A DNA stretch of 64,000 nt from Streptomyces sp. ISL-87 (lineage in GTDB: Bacteria; Actinomycetota; Actinomycetes; Streptomycetales; Streptomycetaceae): positions 14,932-78,931 of the forward strand of contig NZ_JAGGOY010000036.1 of NCBI RefSeq assembly GCF_018614095.1, given 5' to 3'. The notes beneath the pieces are model-generated. The model was given only the letters and a program-made list of their open reading frames with translations, had not been told where the DNA came from and did not search any database. Positions within the stretch are counted from its first letter, which is position 1. Every line of letters starts with the position of its first letter. Shown here in pieces: positions 35,262-44,694 of the stretch. Position numbers and translations under genes: made by a program.

Positions 35262-37330
35262 GGGCGTCTGTTCTGTGGGATGGCGCTTGTCACGAGCGTC
35301 GCGTCTGGCGCCAGGCGGGCGAGGACAGGGCGTTCATCGGAGTCGGTTGCCAGGGCGACCTGACCCACGGAGCAGCCCTTGACGCTGACCCAGCGGGGCG
35401 TGCCGCCGGCCTCGATGGTAGCCAGACTCGTTCCGCCGTCGTTGTTGCGGGCGGCGAGAAGCACCCCCTCGCCCAGGGGGTGCAGCGCGAGCGGGCCGTA
35501 CCCGCGGCCCGCGAGATCGAGGCGGGCGTCGGCCCAGTCGCCGCTGCCCGCCGCCAGACGGTAGGCGCGGGGACGGGCGCTGTCCGGCTCGCGGAGGACC
35601 AGGAGCAGCGAGCCGTCGGGGCGCGCCAGCACGGCCGGCGGATCCGCGGGGACGGGCAGGCCGGTGCGGACCGGGGTCAGGTCCTGGCCCGGCTGGTCGT
35701 GCGTCCAGTGGTGGACGGTGTCGTGCCCGGCGCCGAAGAGGTGCACCCGGCCCTTGGCGTCGGTGGTGACGGCCAGGCCTTCCTGTACCTCGACCTCCCG
35801 GCCGCCGAGGTCGCGCCAGGCGCTCCAGGTGCCGCCGGCGTCGAGCCGCCGGGTGGAGATGCCCTTGCCCCAGTTGCGTACGAAGAGGTGGAGGGTGCCG
35901 TCGCCGGCGATCGTCACGACGGGAGCACCGACCCGGCGGCCGCGGTCCGGATCGCGCTCGGGGTTGCCGAGGGAGGCCCAGGCGCGGAACGCACCGCCGG
36001 GGGTCTGCTGTTCGGCCATGACGATCTCGCGCAGGTTCTCGTCCGCCTTGGGGCCGAGGCCGGCGACACGCTGGGCGAACAGCAGCCAGCGGCCGTCCTT
36101 GGCGCGCACCGCGGCCAGCCCGGGCAGCAGTCCGTCGCCGCCGAGCAGCTTGGGGGCGGGCCAGTTGCCGCTGCCGGGCGCGGACTCCCGCCACATGGCC
36201 GCCTGTCCGCCCAGTACGGCGAACGCGGTGAGCCGTCCGTCCGCCCCCTGCTCGACGCGCGGGGCGGCGGTGGGCTGGCGCTGGGAGGTGCGCTGCGCCC
36301 AGCCGGGCCCTATCGACCGGTTCTTGCCGACGTCGTAGTCACCGCAGCCGGCCACGAAGGTGCAAGTGCCGGGGGAGCCGCCGTAGGCGTTGAGGATGTC
36401 GGCCTTGGCGCGGACCAGCTGGTGCGGCAGGTTGTGCGGCCAGCGCTCGTTGTAGTAGCCGCGGTAGGCGACGACGGAATACGAACGGCCGTCGCCCGGC
36501 CCCTTGTAGCGTTCCAGCGCGGAGTACGCGAACAGCGCGGCGGCCGTGTGGTCGGGGTGGTCGGAGTAGCCGGGCTGGTCGTGGCGGGTCCGGTGCTGGG
36601 AGTCGTGGACCTGCATGTCCGGGTCGGGGTCCATGGTCCGTATGAGCGTGGGCTTGTGCTCGTTGAGCAGGTGGGCGAGGTTCGCGATCAGGCTCTCGCG
36701 GGTGACCTCGTGCGTGGCGCCGACGGGAGAGCCGGTGGCGATCAGCGTGCTGGTCGACATCTCCGGGTCGCCCCACATGCGCGGAAGGGTGTTGGTGGGC
36801 CCTCGCGAGTTGGAGTCGTGCTGGCGGACGCCGAGCAGGACCAGCTTCAGACCCGGGTGCCCGACCAGGCTGTTGACCTCGACGGGCGTGCCGTCGGGCA
36901 GGGTGTCGACACGCACGTCCCAGGGCGCGTGCTCCGACTTGGTCACCATGAAGGCGTAGGCCTGGCGCAGCCCCTGGCGGCGGGCGCCCGCGTAGCCGGG
37001 GACGTCGGGCCTGGGGGGCCGGTCCTCGCCGGGGACCTTGTTGACGCCGCCGCTCTCACCGGAGTTGATGTAGACGCTGACCAGCAGGTCGTTGTCGTTG
37101 ATGGACTGCTGGAGCTCCGGGTTCATGAAGTACAGGTCGTCGTCCGGGTGGGCGACGATCTGCATGACCCGCGCACCGCTCGTACCGTCCTGCGGCCCGG
37201 GCACGGCCGAGCGGGTCTTCGAGGGGGCTTCCTTGCGCGGACCGCTGTCTCTGTCGGCCGTGCACCCGACAGCAGTGAGGGCGAGGAGACCGGCGACGAC
37301 AGTGCGTCGGGTGGGGCGTGCTGCTGTCAC
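35258..37330 (-). CDS. PIG-L deacetylase with C-terminal beta-propeller, Tat lipoprotein
   Basis: The product has 690 residues from GTG 37330 (aagagag upstream). The signal contains RPTRRTVVAGLLALTAVGC: twin arginines, hydrophobic core and a lipobox ending at Cys23, so the protein is probably membrane-tethered outside. The PIG-L domain has IVAHPDDD (His61, Asp63-65) and a later SDHPDH for zinc. From about residue 340 it continues as a beta-propeller-like repeat region (GRLTAFAVLGGQAAMWRESA, GTLHLFVRNWGKGI, GRVHLFGAGHDTVHHW). It probably deacetylates an N-acetylated sugar in the wall. It is co-translated with the acyltransferase. Confidence 0.92.
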   Translation of the reverse strand: MTAARPTRRTVVAGLLALTAVGCTADRDSGPRKEAPSKTRSAVPGPQDGTSGARVMQIVAHPDDDLYFMNPELQQSINDNDLLVSVYINSGESGGVNKVPGEDRPPRPDVPGYAGARRQGLRQAYAFMVTKSEHAPWDVRVDTLPDGTPVEVNSLVGHPGLKLVLLGVRQHDSNSRGPTNTLPRMWGDPEMSTSTLIATGSPVGATHEVTRESLIANLAHLLNEHKPTLIRTMDPDPDMQVHDSQHRTRHDQPGYSDHPDHTAAALFAYSALERYKGPGDGRSYSVVAYRGYYNERWPHNLPHQLVRAKADILNAYGGSPGTCTFVAGCGDYDVGKNRSIGPGWAQRTSQRQPTAAPRVEQGADGRLTAFAVLGGQAAMWRESAPGSGNWPAPKLLGGDGLLPGLAAVRAKDGRWLLFAQRVAGLGPKADENLREIVMAEQQTPGGAFRAWASLGNPERDPDRGRRVGAPVVTIAGDGTLHLFVRNWGKGISTRRLDAGGTWSAWRDLGGREVEVQEGLAVTTDAKGRVHLFGAGHDTVHHWTHDQPGQDLTPVRTGLPVPADPPAVLARPDGSLLLVLREPDSARPRAYRLAAGSGDWADARLDLAGRGYGPLALHPLGEGVLLAARNNDGGTSLATIEAGGTPRWVSVKGCSVGQVALATDSDERPVLARLAPDATLVTSAIPQNRRP

Positions 37331-37346
37331 GGAAGCTCTCTTGTGG

Positions 37347-39155
37347 CTACACGGGCCGCTCGAATCGGCTCGGCACAGGGAAGTACGACTCCAGGAAGGG
37401 CCGCAAGAGAAGTGTGCTGCTGTCGAAGTCCTCTTCCGTGGACAGCGTGTCGTTGAGGCAGAACACGTCTCTGTCACGTGAGAGGAGCAAACGGTCCAAG
37501 CGGTTGCCTGCGTTCGGCAACGAAACGTCGATGTATACGTATTCGAGATCGCTGGCGAGCGCCCGCCCGGTGTGGAAGGCGTAGTAGTGGTACAGCGACG
37601 AGGGGATGGCTATGTCCGCCGGGCTGCGGAAACGCTGCCCGGCCGTGGCCCGGTGCTGCTCGCTGAACTCGTCCTCGATCTCGCTGAGGATGCTGCGGCT
37701 CAGCGCGTGCGGGACGTGCCGCATCTTCTGTACGGGCGTGGTGCCGAAGCGCGCCTGGATCAGCGCCCTGTTGTTCTTGCCCGCGATGGAGACCGGGACG
37801 TCGTCGGAGGACGGCGGGCCCAGCGGCACCAGTGCGGGGGAGGGGAAGAACTGGGTCAGCCCGTTGGCGAGGAAGAAACCGCCCGGGGCCATCTCGCGGC
37901 CCAGGAACACGTCGTCGTTGAAGTAGAGGAAGTGCTCGGCGAGGCCGTCGATGCGGTGCAGCTGGCTCTCGATGGCGTGTGAGTTGAAGGTGGGCAGCCA
38001 GTTCTGGTCGGCGAAGATCTCGCGGTGGCTGACGACCTTGATCCCGGGCTGCGAGGTGTCCAGCCACTCGGGCGTCTGGTCGTCGGTGACCAGGTAGATG
38101 TTGCGTACCCAGGGGGCGTACGTGGCCAGCGACCGCAGCGAGTAGCGCAGTTCGTCGTGGTTGGCGTAGCGCGCCGCGTTCGCCGCTTCGGAGTGGTAGT
38201 CGCTGCCGCTGTACTGGGACCGGCGGCGCAGCCACGCCGGGTCGGAGCCGTCCACCCAGGTGTAGACGACGTCGACGGGGAAGGAGATGTCCCGGGGGAG
38301 CGTGGTGGTGAACTCCGGGCGGGTGCGCACCGTCATGGAGGTCTGGGTACGGGTGCCCCAGGGCGCGGTGAACACGGTGGCGGGGACCTGCACGGAGGGC
38401 CCGTCGACCGGCACGGACTCGGTTATGGAGTTGCGGCGCGGGGCGGTCAGCTCGTCGCCCTCGCGGGCCCAGAACTCGATGTCGCAGCCGTGCTCGGGCC
38501 CCAGGACCACGCGCTGGCCCGGGTCGGTCCGGTACCAGAACAGGCGCAGGCTGCGGGCGCGCCCGAACCGGCGCCAGTTGGCGGGCTGGTACGCGGGGAC
38601 GATCCGCTTGCTCTCCGGGCCGCGGGGGCCGAAGTAGGCGGGCAGCGTCCGGCACAGTTCCTGCAGGGCCGTGAAGGCGCGGGCGCGGTCGGCGGCGGCG
38701 ACGGCCACCGTGGTGGCCCCGCGCTCCTGGTTGCGTACGCAGAAGTAGTCGATGCCCGCGGCTTCCAGGGCGGCGGTGACCGCGCCGAGCCCGGCGCGCC
38801 GGGTGGTCTCCGGCGAGAGGGTGTCGTCGACGAAGGCGATGCGCGGGCGTCCGGCGACGGTGACGACGAGGGCGCCCGACCCGGAGACGAGGGAGCGGCG
38901 CAGCGTGGCCAGGCTCGCACCGCGTACCCTGCCGGGAACACGGGTGACGCCGGTCGCGCCGATGGACTGCTTGATCTTGCGACGGGTCTCGGGCGAGTAG
39001 CGGGCGGCGACCACACGGCGCAGGCGGTTGGGCATCACCTTGCGGTAGACCCCTACGAGAGCGGACCCCTCGGCGTTGGCCCGGCCGGCGTTGGCGGCCT
39101 GTGCTGCGGGGGCCTTGGCGGCAGCCGTGCCCTGCTTCAGCGACGGTACGGTCAC
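37347..39155 (-). CDS. Stealth-family glycan phosphotransferase
   Basis: The product has 602 residues from GTG 39155 (gaggcg upstream; the frame opens at 39206). The C-terminal half has the Stealth conserved regions: PVDVVYTWVDGSDPAW (CR1), RYSLRSLATYAPWVRNIYLV with VTDDQTPEWLD and FNSHAIESQLHRI, HFLYFNDDVFLG (CR2), and MRHVPHALSRSIL (CR3). Stealth enzymes transfer sugar-1-phosphates to make phosphodiester-linked capsule or wall polymers. The N-terminal ~270 residues are shared in kind with the C-terminal part of the fusion protein across the divergent promoter. Seventeen bases separate it from the PIG-L gene. Confidence 0.93.
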   Translation of the reverse strand: MTVPSLKQGTAAAKAPAAQAANAGRANAEGSALVGVYRKVMPNRLRRVVAARYSPETRRKIKQSIGATGVTRVPGRVRGASLATLRRSLVSGSGALVVTVAGRPRIAFVDDTLSPETTRRAGLGAVTAALEAAGIDYFCVRNQERGATTVAVAAADRARAFTALQELCRTLPAYFGPRGPESKRIVPAYQPANWRRFGRARSLRLFWYRTDPGQRVVLGPEHGCDIEFWAREGDELTAPRRNSITESVPVDGPSVQVPATVFTAPWGTRTQTSMTVRTRPEFTTTLPRDISFPVDVVYTWVDGSDPAWLRRRSQYSGSDYHSEAANAARYANHDELRYSLRSLATYAPWVRNIYLVTDDQTPEWLDTSQPGIKVVSHREIFADQNWLPTFNSHAIESQLHRIDGLAEHFLYFNDDVFLGREMAPGGFFLANGLTQFFPSPALVPLGPPSSDDVPVSIAGKNNRALIQARFGTTPVQKMRHVPHALSRSILSEIEDEFSEQHRATAGQRFRSPADIAIPSSLYHYYAFHTGRALASDLEYVYIDVSLPNAGNRLDRLLLSRDRDVFCLNDTLSTEEDFDSSTLLLRPFLESYFPVPSRFERPV

Positions 39156-39418
39156 GATGTGCTGCGCCTCATCCCTGCTCCTCGGTACGGATCCGTCGCA
39201 TATCATGGCGAGCTAACGGAAACCATGTGCGAGGTAAGAGTCAAGAAAACTCCATGGAAATGCAACCCGTCACAGTCTGGCCCGCAGAGCGGGATGTAGC
39301 GGGTATTTCTCTGCATTCTAGTGGGGCGCATGGGTCGCCAAAGAATGAGCCGGCCGTCGTGCCAGGCATCATGTGCGAGTGAACGTGGCCATCACCACAG
39401 GAAAGATGTTGGAGCGCC
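39156..39418. promoter_or_regulatory. Divergent promoter region of the two Stealth operons
   Basis: About 260 bases, more AT-rich than the surroundings (aagagtcaagaaaactccatgg, gggtatttctctgcattctag), between the minus-strand Stealth-PIG-L-acyltransferase unit and the plus-strand glycan unit. I cannot assign exact -10/-35 boxes. Confidence 0.5.
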
Positions 39419-40402
39419 ATGAGTGAAACCTTGCTGTCCCATGCGGTGGGGGCGGTCAAGCAAGCTCGGCGCACGGCGGGCCTCATCCGCCGTCGCGTGG
39501 AGCGGATCAACACGGTCCCGGCGCTGGGTTCTCCCGGGCGTGCCCGGACGACCCTGCGGCCCGTGCACCTCTCCGTTCTCGGTGGCCGCACCTTCAACCT
39601 GGCGGTGCCCTCGCCCCGCCGCGCCGGTGAGCTCGCCGGGGCCCTCCTCGTATTCGAGCGCCGCGACCAGCGGCAGGCCGTCCCCATGGAGCTGGAGCCG
39701 CAGCCGAACGGAACGGTGCTGCTCACCGTGACCGCGCCGCTGCGCCACGCGCGCTACGACGCCAAGGACGCCTCCGGGCCGCGGCTGACGGACGGCGTGT
39801 GGCGGCTGGCGATCGAGGCGACCGACGCCAAGGGCCGCAAGGCCCGCTTCGCGCTCACGGCCCCGCCCGCGCACGTGGGTGACGGCCCCACGCTCTCCTC
39901 GCCGCCCAGCGATTCCTCGGGTGCCACGTTCCGCCCCATGCGGTCCGTCGACGGCCAGTCGATGATCAAGGTGACCCCGCCGCGGACGGGGGCCGAGCTG
40001 ACCGGCTTCGACCTGCGCTGGGACCGGATATCCGTGCACGGCCGGCTGATAGCCGCCGGCTCGCCGGCCGATTTCACGGCCGAGGCGGTGCGCGGATCGG
40101 CGGTCGTCTCGATCCGGCCACAATTCGACGGTGACCGGTTCGCGTTCGATGTGCCGCTCGACGCCATGGCCGCCCGTGGCCGCGGCAAGGGCGTCTGGGA
40201 CATCCAGATGCGGTCCGGACGGAACCGGATCAGGATCGGCCGTCGGCTGACCGACGTACGCCATCCCAAGAAGGTCTTCCGTACTCCCTTCCGGACCATC
40301 GCCACGGAGGGCGGCGCGCTCCTGCGCGTACACGCGCACCTCTCGGCCGCCGGGAACCTCACCGTAAGCAGCACCGTCATCTCCACCAAGGAAATCGCCT
40401 GA
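39419..40402 (+). CDS. Hypothetical protein of the glycan cluster
   Basis: The product has 327 residues from ATG 39419 with ggag upstream. It has a basic N-terminus (KQARRTAGLIRRRVERI) and no signal peptide or membrane helix. Two similar beta-rich halves follow (LRPVHLSVLGGRTFNLAVPS ... and KVTPPRTGAELTGFDLRWDR). It overlaps the glycosyltransferase-Stealth fusion by one base (TGATG), so it is obligately co-translated. I infer a substrate-binding or accessory role in polymer assembly; no catalytic motif is recognised. Confidence 0.7.
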   Translation: MSETLLSHAVGAVKQARRTAGLIRRRVERINTVPALGSPGRARTTLRPVHLSVLGGRTFNLAVPSPRRAGELAGALLVFERRDQRQAVPMELEPQPNGTVLLTVTAPLRHARYDAKDASGPRLTDGVWRLAIEATDAKGRKARFALTAPPAHVGDGPTLSSPPSDSSGATFRPMRSVDGQSMIKVTPPRTGAELTGFDLRWDRISVHGRLIAAGSPADFTAEAVRGSAVVSIRPQFDGDRFAFDVPLDAMAARGRGKGVWDIQMRSGRNRIRIGRRLTDVRHPKKVFRTPFRTIATEGGALLRVHAHLSAAGNLTVSSTVISTKEIA

Positions 40403-43236
40403 TGAAGATCACTTTTCTGCTCACCTGGGGCGACGAGATGGGTGGCACCGAGATGGCCACCTACACCCAGGCAGCACACCTGGCCCCGCGCCACGAGGTC
40501 GAGGTGATCAGTGTCTTCAAGACGAGGCCTGAGCCTTTCTTTTCCGCCGGTCACGCGATCCCGCGCCGGTACCTGGTCGACCGCACCGGCCCGTACGGGC
40601 GCCCCGTGCGCGAGAGCGGCCTGACCGAGCAGGCCTGCCGCACGCTGACCTCGCTCCCCAGCGAGATCATCCGACCCGCCTGGGAAGCCACCTTCGACCG
40701 GCTTTCCGACATCGAGATGACCAACGCCCTCGGCGCGATCGACACCGACGTGCTGATCACCACCACCCCGGCGCTCATGGCCGCGGTGGCCGAGCTCGTG
40801 CCCGCCCGCGTGATCACCGTGCACCAGGAGCACCGCGCGTCCCAGCTGCGCGGCGTCAGCGGTGAGCCGCTGCTGGTGTACGCGCCCCGGATCGACGCCC
40901 TGGCCTCGCTCACCGAGCGCACCAACGACTGGTTCGCCGACTCGCTGGGCGCCACCGCCCCCGAGCTCGTCGCCATCCCCAACGCCGTCCCCGACGGTTT
41001 CCGGCCCCGCTCCGACCTGGACAGCAAGACCATCGTCCTGGCCGCCCGGATGACGCCCGAGAAGCAGCTCGACCACGCCATCGAGGCCTTCGCCTCCATA
41101 GCCGACGAGCACCCCGAGTGGACGATGCGCATCTTCGGCGACGGGCCCCAGGAGGTCCGCCTGCGGCGCATCATCGACGGCCTGGCACTGCACGACCGCG
41201 TACTGCTCCTGGGCCGCTCCTCCGAGATGGAGCAGGAGTGGGCCAAGGCGGGCCTGGCCATGCTGCCGTCCCGCAACGAGGCGTTCCCCCTCGTGCTCCT
41301 CGAGGTGTTCGCCGCCGGCGTGCCGGTCATCGCCTACGACATCGTCACCGGGCCCGCCGAGATCATCCGGCACGGCGTCGACGGTCTGCTCGTCCCCGCG
41401 GGCGACAAGGAGTCGCTGGCCATCGCCATGTCCAAGCTGATGGGCGACGACGAGACCCGGCGCGCCTACGGCAACGCGGCCCGCGAGGGCGTGCACCAGC
41501 GGTTCGGCGCCGAGCGGATCACCGCCCAGTGGGAGGAGCTCTTCAAGCGCCTCGTGGCCCGCCGTGACTCTCCCGCCCGGCTGGCCGAGCGGGCCGACCG
41601 CACCGCGCTGCGGATCGCCGCCGGCGGCACCCGCAGCTTCAACGTGGCCGCGCCGATCAGCGTGCTCGCCGGCTCGGCCGACGAGCAGAAGGCCCGCGAG
41701 GTCATGATCCAGGCCCAGGACCGCACCGGTGCCCTGGTGCGCTCCGCGGGCCGGCTGGCCGAGGTCCGGGACGACATCCTGGCGCCGCGCATGGCCGACT
41801 GGAACCTGGAGCTGACCACCGACGCGCTGGACGCCCACGGCGTCCCGTACATCCTGCTGCGCGACGGCGGCACCTCGTACCGCATCGCGGTGGAGGTCGA
41901 ACGCCGCGAGGCCGTTCTCGCCGCGCTCGCCGCCGACCTGCACGGCAAGGCCGTCTACGCGGAGCTCGTGACCCCGGCCGGCGCCGCGCCCGGCGCCGTG
42001 CTCGCCGAGCGGCTGCGGTCGGTCGGCGACGTCGCGGGCCTGCGCGTCTTCAAGCCCGTCGTCACCGAGAGCCGGACCCTGCGCTACGGCCCCGCCTTCG
42101 CCTGCCAGGTGGAGTTCTGGACCGAGGAGCCCGAGGACGCCGAGCTGCCCGGCTGGCGCGCCGCCCCCCGCGGCTCCACGCTCGTCGGCCCGCGGCTCCC
42201 CTCGCTGGAGCGCACCGCCACGACCAGCGTCGGCGACCGCGAGTACCCCACGGCGGCCGCCTTCACCGACGACCTCATGTGGGACGTCGACTTCCCCATC
42301 GACGTCGTCTACACCTGGGTCGACGACACCGACCCGGCGTGGCGCGAGCGCCGCGACGCCGCCAAGCGGGACGCGGGCATCGCCACCGAGGGCGGCGCGG
42401 ACAGCGGGGACGTGCGGTTCCGCAACCGTGACGAACTGCGCTACTCGCTGCGGTCGCTGGCCATGTACGCACCCTGGGTGCGCAACATCTACCTGGTCAC
42501 CGACGACCAGACGCCCGAGTGGCTGGACACCTCGCAGCCCGGGATCAAGGTCGTCAGCCACCGCGAGATCTTCGCCGACCAGAACTGGCTGCCCACCTTC
42601 AACTCGCACGCCATCGAGAGCCAGCTGCACCGCATCGAGGGGCTCTCGGAGCACTTCCTCTACTTCAACGACGACGTGTTCATGGGCCGTCCGCTGAGCC
42701 CGGGGTCGTTCTTCGCCAGCAACGGCATGGCGCACTTCTTCCGTTCGCCCACCGCCGTACCGCCCGTCGCGCTGGCCGAGGGCGACGAGGGGTACTTCGC
42801 CGCGGCGAAGAACAACCGCTCGCTGCTGGAGCGGAAGTTCGGCCGCACCGCCACCCACGGGTTCCTGCACGCCCCGCACCCGCTGCGGCGCAGCGTGCTC
42901 GAGCAGATCGCCGAGGAGTGCACGGAGGAGATCGAGGGCACGGCGTCGAGCCGGTTCCGTGCGACGACGGACCTGTCCGTCACCTCGTCGCTGCACCACC
43001 ACTACGGGTACCTGACCGGGCGGTCGATGCCGGCGACGATCTCGTGCTCGTTCATCAACGCGGGCAACTACGAGCACCACACGCGGCTCAGCCGCCTGCT
43101 GGCCACCCGCAGCCACAGCGTGTTCTGCATCGGCGAGTCGGCCGACGCGGAGGTTCCGGTCGACGAGCAGGACCGCGTGCTGAGCGCGTTCCTCAACGCG
43201 TACTTCCCGGTCCGCTCGCCGTTCGAGAAGGCGTAG
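40402..43236 (+). CDS. Bifunctional glycosyltransferase (GT4) - Stealth phosphotransferase
   Basis: The product has 944 residues. Residues ~1-390 are a GT-B glycosyltransferase: MKITFLLTWGDEMGGTEMAT at the N-terminus, TIVLAARMTPEKQLDHAIEA (GT4 domain start) and SRNEAFPLVLLEVFAAG with the ExxxxxxE pair. A middle region (~400-620) resembles the N-terminal half of the other Stealth protein. The C-terminal Stealth domain has PIDVVYTWVDDTDPAW, RYSLRSLAMYAPWVRNIYLV, HFLYFNDDVFMG and a His/Arg-rich end. One polypeptide probably both adds a sugar and transfers sugar-phosphate in making a secondary wall polymer. Confidence 0.93.
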   Translation: MKITFLLTWGDEMGGTEMATYTQAAHLAPRHEVEVISVFKTRPEPFFSAGHAIPRRYLVDRTGPYGRPVRESGLTEQACRTLTSLPSEIIRPAWEATFDRLSDIEMTNALGAIDTDVLITTTPALMAAVAELVPARVITVHQEHRASQLRGVSGEPLLVYAPRIDALASLTERTNDWFADSLGATAPELVAIPNAVPDGFRPRSDLDSKTIVLAARMTPEKQLDHAIEAFASIADEHPEWTMRIFGDGPQEVRLRRIIDGLALHDRVLLLGRSSEMEQEWAKAGLAMLPSRNEAFPLVLLEVFAAGVPVIAYDIVTGPAEIIRHGVDGLLVPAGDKESLAIAMSKLMGDDETRRAYGNAAREGVHQRFGAERITAQWEELFKRLVARRDSPARLAERADRTALRIAAGGTRSFNVAAPISVLAGSADEQKAREVMIQAQDRTGALVRSAGRLAEVRDDILAPRMADWNLELTTDALDAHGVPYILLRDGGTSYRIAVEVERREAVLAALAADLHGKAVYAELVTPAGAAPGAVLAERLRSVGDVAGLRVFKPVVTESRTLRYGPAFACQVEFWTEEPEDAELPGWRAAPRGSTLVGPRLPSLERTATTSVGDREYPTAAAFTDDLMWDVDFPIDVVYTWVDDTDPAWRERRDAAKRDAGIATEGGADSGDVRFRNRDELRYSLRSLAMYAPWVRNIYLVTDDQTPEWLDTSQPGIKVVSHREIFADQNWLPTFNSHAIESQLHRIEGLSEHFLYFNDDVFMGRPLSPGSFFASNGMAHFFRSPTAVPPVALAEGDEGYFAAAKNNRSLLERKFGRTATHGFLHAPHPLRRSVLEQIAEECTEEIEGTASSRFRATTDLSVTSSLHHHYGYLTGRSMPATISCSFINAGNYEHHTRLSRLLATRSHSVFCIGESADAEVPVDEQDRVLSAFLNAYFPVRSPFEKA

Positions 43237-43303
43237 CCGCCTTCTGGCAGGCCCCCTTCTGGCCGGCCGCCTTCTCGCCGGCTGTCTTCTCGTCGGCCGC
43301 CAC
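43237..43303 (+). repeat. Tandem repeat ggccgccttctcgcc-type
   Basis: Five degenerate 15-bp units (gccgccttctggcag, ccggccgccttctcg and so on) directly after the stop of the fusion gene. Confidence 0.75.
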
Positions 43304-43313
43304 CCCGGAGTGA

Positions 43314-43344
43314 TCCCGCTCCCCTCCGCGCGAGGGGAGCGGGA
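43314..43344. terminator. Hairpin after the glycan operon
   Basis: Perfect 12-bp stem (43314-43325 with 43333-43344), loop ccgcgcg, about 80 bases after the operon end. Confidence 0.85.
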
Positions 43345-43375
43345 CAGCTGCGCGAGGCCGTCGTAGGGTGCCCGC

Positions 43376-44689
43376 ATGCGGATGATCGTCCGGGGCGCCC
43401 GGCTGCTGCACACCGACGGCGACGGCCATGGTCTCTACGACGTGGAGGTCGCCGAGGACGGCCGGATCGCGCGGGTGATCCCGTACGACGACCAGAAGGA
43501 ACCACCGGCGACCGGTGTGCTGATCGAGGCCCACGGAGGGCTGCTGTCGGCCCCCTTCGTCGAACCGCACATCCACCTGGACACCGCCCTGACCGCCGGT
43601 GAGCCGCGCCCCAACGCCTCCGGCACCCTCTGGGAGGGCATCGCCTGCTGGAGCGAGCGCAAGCGGACCCTGACCCGCGAGGACGTGATCGCGCGGGCGA
43701 CCGAGGTACTGCGCTGGCAGGCGGCCCAGGGCGTACTGCACGTCCGTACCCATTGCGACGTCACCGACCGGTCGCTCACCGCGCTGGACGCCCTGCTCGA
43801 AGTGCGGGACCGGGTACGGGAGTTCATGACCCTGCAGATCGTCGCCTTCCCGCAGGAGGGCATCGTCTCCTTCCCGGACGGCGAGGCGCTGCTGCGCGAG
43901 GCGGTCGCCCGCGGCGCGGACGTCGTCGGCGCGATCCCGCACTTCGAGGACACCCGCGAGGACGGGGTCGCCTCGCTCGGGATCGCCTTCGCGGTGGCCG
44001 AGGAGCACGGGCTGCGCGTGGACGCCCACTGCGACGAGATCGACGACGAGCAGTCCCGTTTCGTGGAGGTACTGGCCGCGCTCGCCCTGCGCTCGGGGCT
44101 GCGCGAGCGCGCGACGGCCTCGCACACGACGGCGATGGGCTCCTACGGCGGGGCGTACAGCTTCAAACTCCAACGCCTGCTGTCGCGTTCGGGAATCAAC
44201 CTGGTCTCCAACCCCTTCGCGAACCTCAACCTCCAGGGCCGCTTCGACGCCTACCCGAAGCGGCGCGGCCTCACCCAGGTCAAGGAGATGCTGGCGGCGG
44301 GCGTCAATGTGGCCTTCGGCCACGACGACGTGATGGACCCGTGGAACGCGCTGGGCACCGCCAGTCCGCTGCAGACCGCCCTGATCGGCCTCTACGCCGC
44401 CCAGCTCACCGGCACGGACGAGATCCCGCTGGCCTTCGAGATGGTGACGGAGCGTGCGGCGCGCGTACTGGGCCTGTCGGAGGCGGAGTACGGCATCACG
44501 GAAGGCGCGCCCGCCTCCTTCGTCCTCCTCCCGGCCCCGTCGCCCGCCGAGGCGATCCGCCGCCAGGTCCGGCCGCGGTACGTCGTCTCGCGCGGCAGCG
44601 TCCTCGCCGAGACGCCGCCCGCTCCGACCCGGCTGTCCTGGCCGGGGGAGGGTTCGTCGGAGGTGGACTTCAGCCGGAGCCTAGGCTGA
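43376..44689 (+). CDS. Amidohydrolase (cytosine-deaminase-like)
   Basis: The 437-residue protein is a TIM-barrel amidohydrolase with metal ligands in EPHIHLDT (His65, His67), a later DAHCDEIDD and GHDDVMDPW near residue 320. This pattern and the phrase GTLWEGIACWSERKR fit the cytosine deaminase / N-isopropylammelide hydrolase group. It probably deaminates a pyrimidine or triazine-like ring; substrate uncertain. The HD-domain gene follows after 5 bases, and together they might degrade a nitrogen compound. Confidence 0.9.
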   Translation: MRMIVRGARLLHTDGDGHGLYDVEVAEDGRIARVIPYDDQKEPPATGVLIEAHGGLLSAPFVEPHIHLDTALTAGEPRPNASGTLWEGIACWSERKRTLTREDVIARATEVLRWQAAQGVLHVRTHCDVTDRSLTALDALLEVRDRVREFMTLQIVAFPQEGIVSFPDGEALLREAVARGADVVGAIPHFEDTREDGVASLGIAFAVAEEHGLRVDAHCDEIDDEQSRFVEVLAALALRSGLRERATASHTTAMGSYGGAYSFKLQRLLSRSGINLVSNPFANLNLQGRFDAYPKRRGLTQVKEMLAAGVNVAFGHDDVMDPWNALGTASPLQTALIGLYAAQLTGTDEIPLAFEMVTERAARVLGLSEAEYGITEGAPASFVLLPAPSPAEAIRRQVRPRYVVSRGSVLAETPPAPTRLSWPGEGSSEVDFSRSLG

Positions 44690-44694
44690 CGCCC

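Noticed and set aside
39754..43413. 1219-codon minus-strand open frame
   Set aside because: Antisense shadow of the glycosyltransferase-Stealth fusion, whose domains are clear on the plus strand.
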